NCBI GenBank assembly: GCA_947494705.1
Contig: CANLVN010000001.1
Coordinates: 310,001-374,000, forward strand
DNA: 64,000 bases
Direction: 5' to 3'
DNA from: an uncultured Erythrobacter sp.
GTDB lineage: Bacteria > Pseudomonadota > Alphaproteobacteria > Sphingomonadales > Sphingomonadaceae
Position 1 is the first letter of the stretch. Each line of letters starts with the position of its first letter. Of the stretch, positions 63,761-64,000 are shown in pieces. Under the pieces are notes generated by a model. The model searched no databases and had not been told where the DNA came from. It was given only the letters and a program-made list of their open reading frames with translations. The position numbers were made by a program, and so were the translations under genes.

Positions 63761-64000
63761 ATGCAAAACGGGTCTTGCTTCTTTGTAGGCATATGGTCAC
63801 GCGCTTATATGCTGCTCACCTTCACCGCCCTGTTCTGGGCGGGTAACGCAATGGTTGCGCGTGCGGCGCGCGAACTGGTTCCTCCCGTCGCCCTGGCGTT
63901 CTGGAGATGGGCGATTGCGCTGGTCATTATCCTGCCATTCGCATGGCGCCATTTGCGGCGGGATGCTCCTGTCATTCGGGCGAACTGGAAAATGCTGCTT
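63761..64000 (+). CDS. EamA/DMT-family transporter (partial, runs off the window)
   Basis: The right edge cuts the gene after about 80 codons. RAYMLLTFTALFWAGNAMVARA and VPPVALAFWRWAIALVIILPFAW match the EamA/DMT membrane-transporter fold (metabolite exporters). The start may be ATG 63761 or 63809. Confidence 0.75.
   Translation, partial: MQNGSCFFVGIWSRAYMLLTFTALFWAGNAMVARAARELVPPVALAFWRWAIALVIILPFAWRHLRRDAPVIRANWKMLL

Overview
The window looks like chromosomal DNA of a GC-rich alphaproteobacterium, most likely order Sphingomonadales and plausibly Erythrobacteraceae. This is inferred from the otsB-GH15-otsA arrangement, the spore-coat-U chaperone/usher pili, the TonB-receptor-centred catabolic cluster, the Usg protein and the CTTGAA-type heat-shock promoters. 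No rRNA operon, complete tRNA or CRISPR array was seen.

Region 1 (1-3.4 kb, minus strand) is a trehalose operon: otsB, a GH15 glucosidase/trehalase-like gene and otsA, which runs off the left edge and seems to have an AUA in place of its start codon. Region 2 (3.5-13.7 kb, minus) is a run of five secreted DUF11-type proteins, including a 1738-residue protein with a barrel-like C-terminus; its function is unknown. Region 3 (13.9-24.4 kb) holds a fused hydantoinase/5-oxoprolinase, an S8 protease with a ten-copy NPF(Y/W)G(D/T)I repeat and a barrel-like C-terminus, a TPR-GGDEF-EAL protein and a MaoC dehydratase. Region 4 (25.0-30.3 kb) is a coat-protein-U chaperone/usher pilus operon with a strong terminator after the major subunit and a long palindrome just before it.

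Region 5 (30.7-45.2 kb) looks like a mobile catabolic island. An integrase remnant lies at its left end. Two direct repeats resembling a tRNA 3' end (16/18 identical) bracket a divergent regulon. The left arm encodes nitronate monooxygenase, carotenoid/stilbene oxygenase, acyl-CoA ligase, two thiolases, a PaaN-type aldehyde dehydrogenase and a lipocalin-like protein. The right arm encodes a TonB receptor, a serine hydrolase and a tandem HxlR regulator carrying two identical-spacing HxxC-x9-CxxC motifs. This is the best candidate for an undescribed catabolic and sensing system. Next to it lies a decayed IS3-family element fused to a truncated amidohydrolase (45.2-46.2 kb).

Region 6 (46.4-50.4 kb) holds two amidohydrolases and a divergent Crp-family regulator. 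Region 7 (51-62.7 kb) is stress-related: an HtrA-like protease, two Hsp20 proteins (one behind a heat-shock promoter and a ROSE-like thermometer), groESL with a CIRCE-like element, a DUF465 protein, Usg, a CPBP protease operon with its own winged-helix regulator and palindromic operators, an Rrf2/NsrR-like repressor divergent from a truncated globin with a perfect palindrome between them, an FNR-type regulator, a DUF1971 cupin and a frameshifted rnk. The window ends with a divergent MreB-like gene and the start of an EamA transporter gene.
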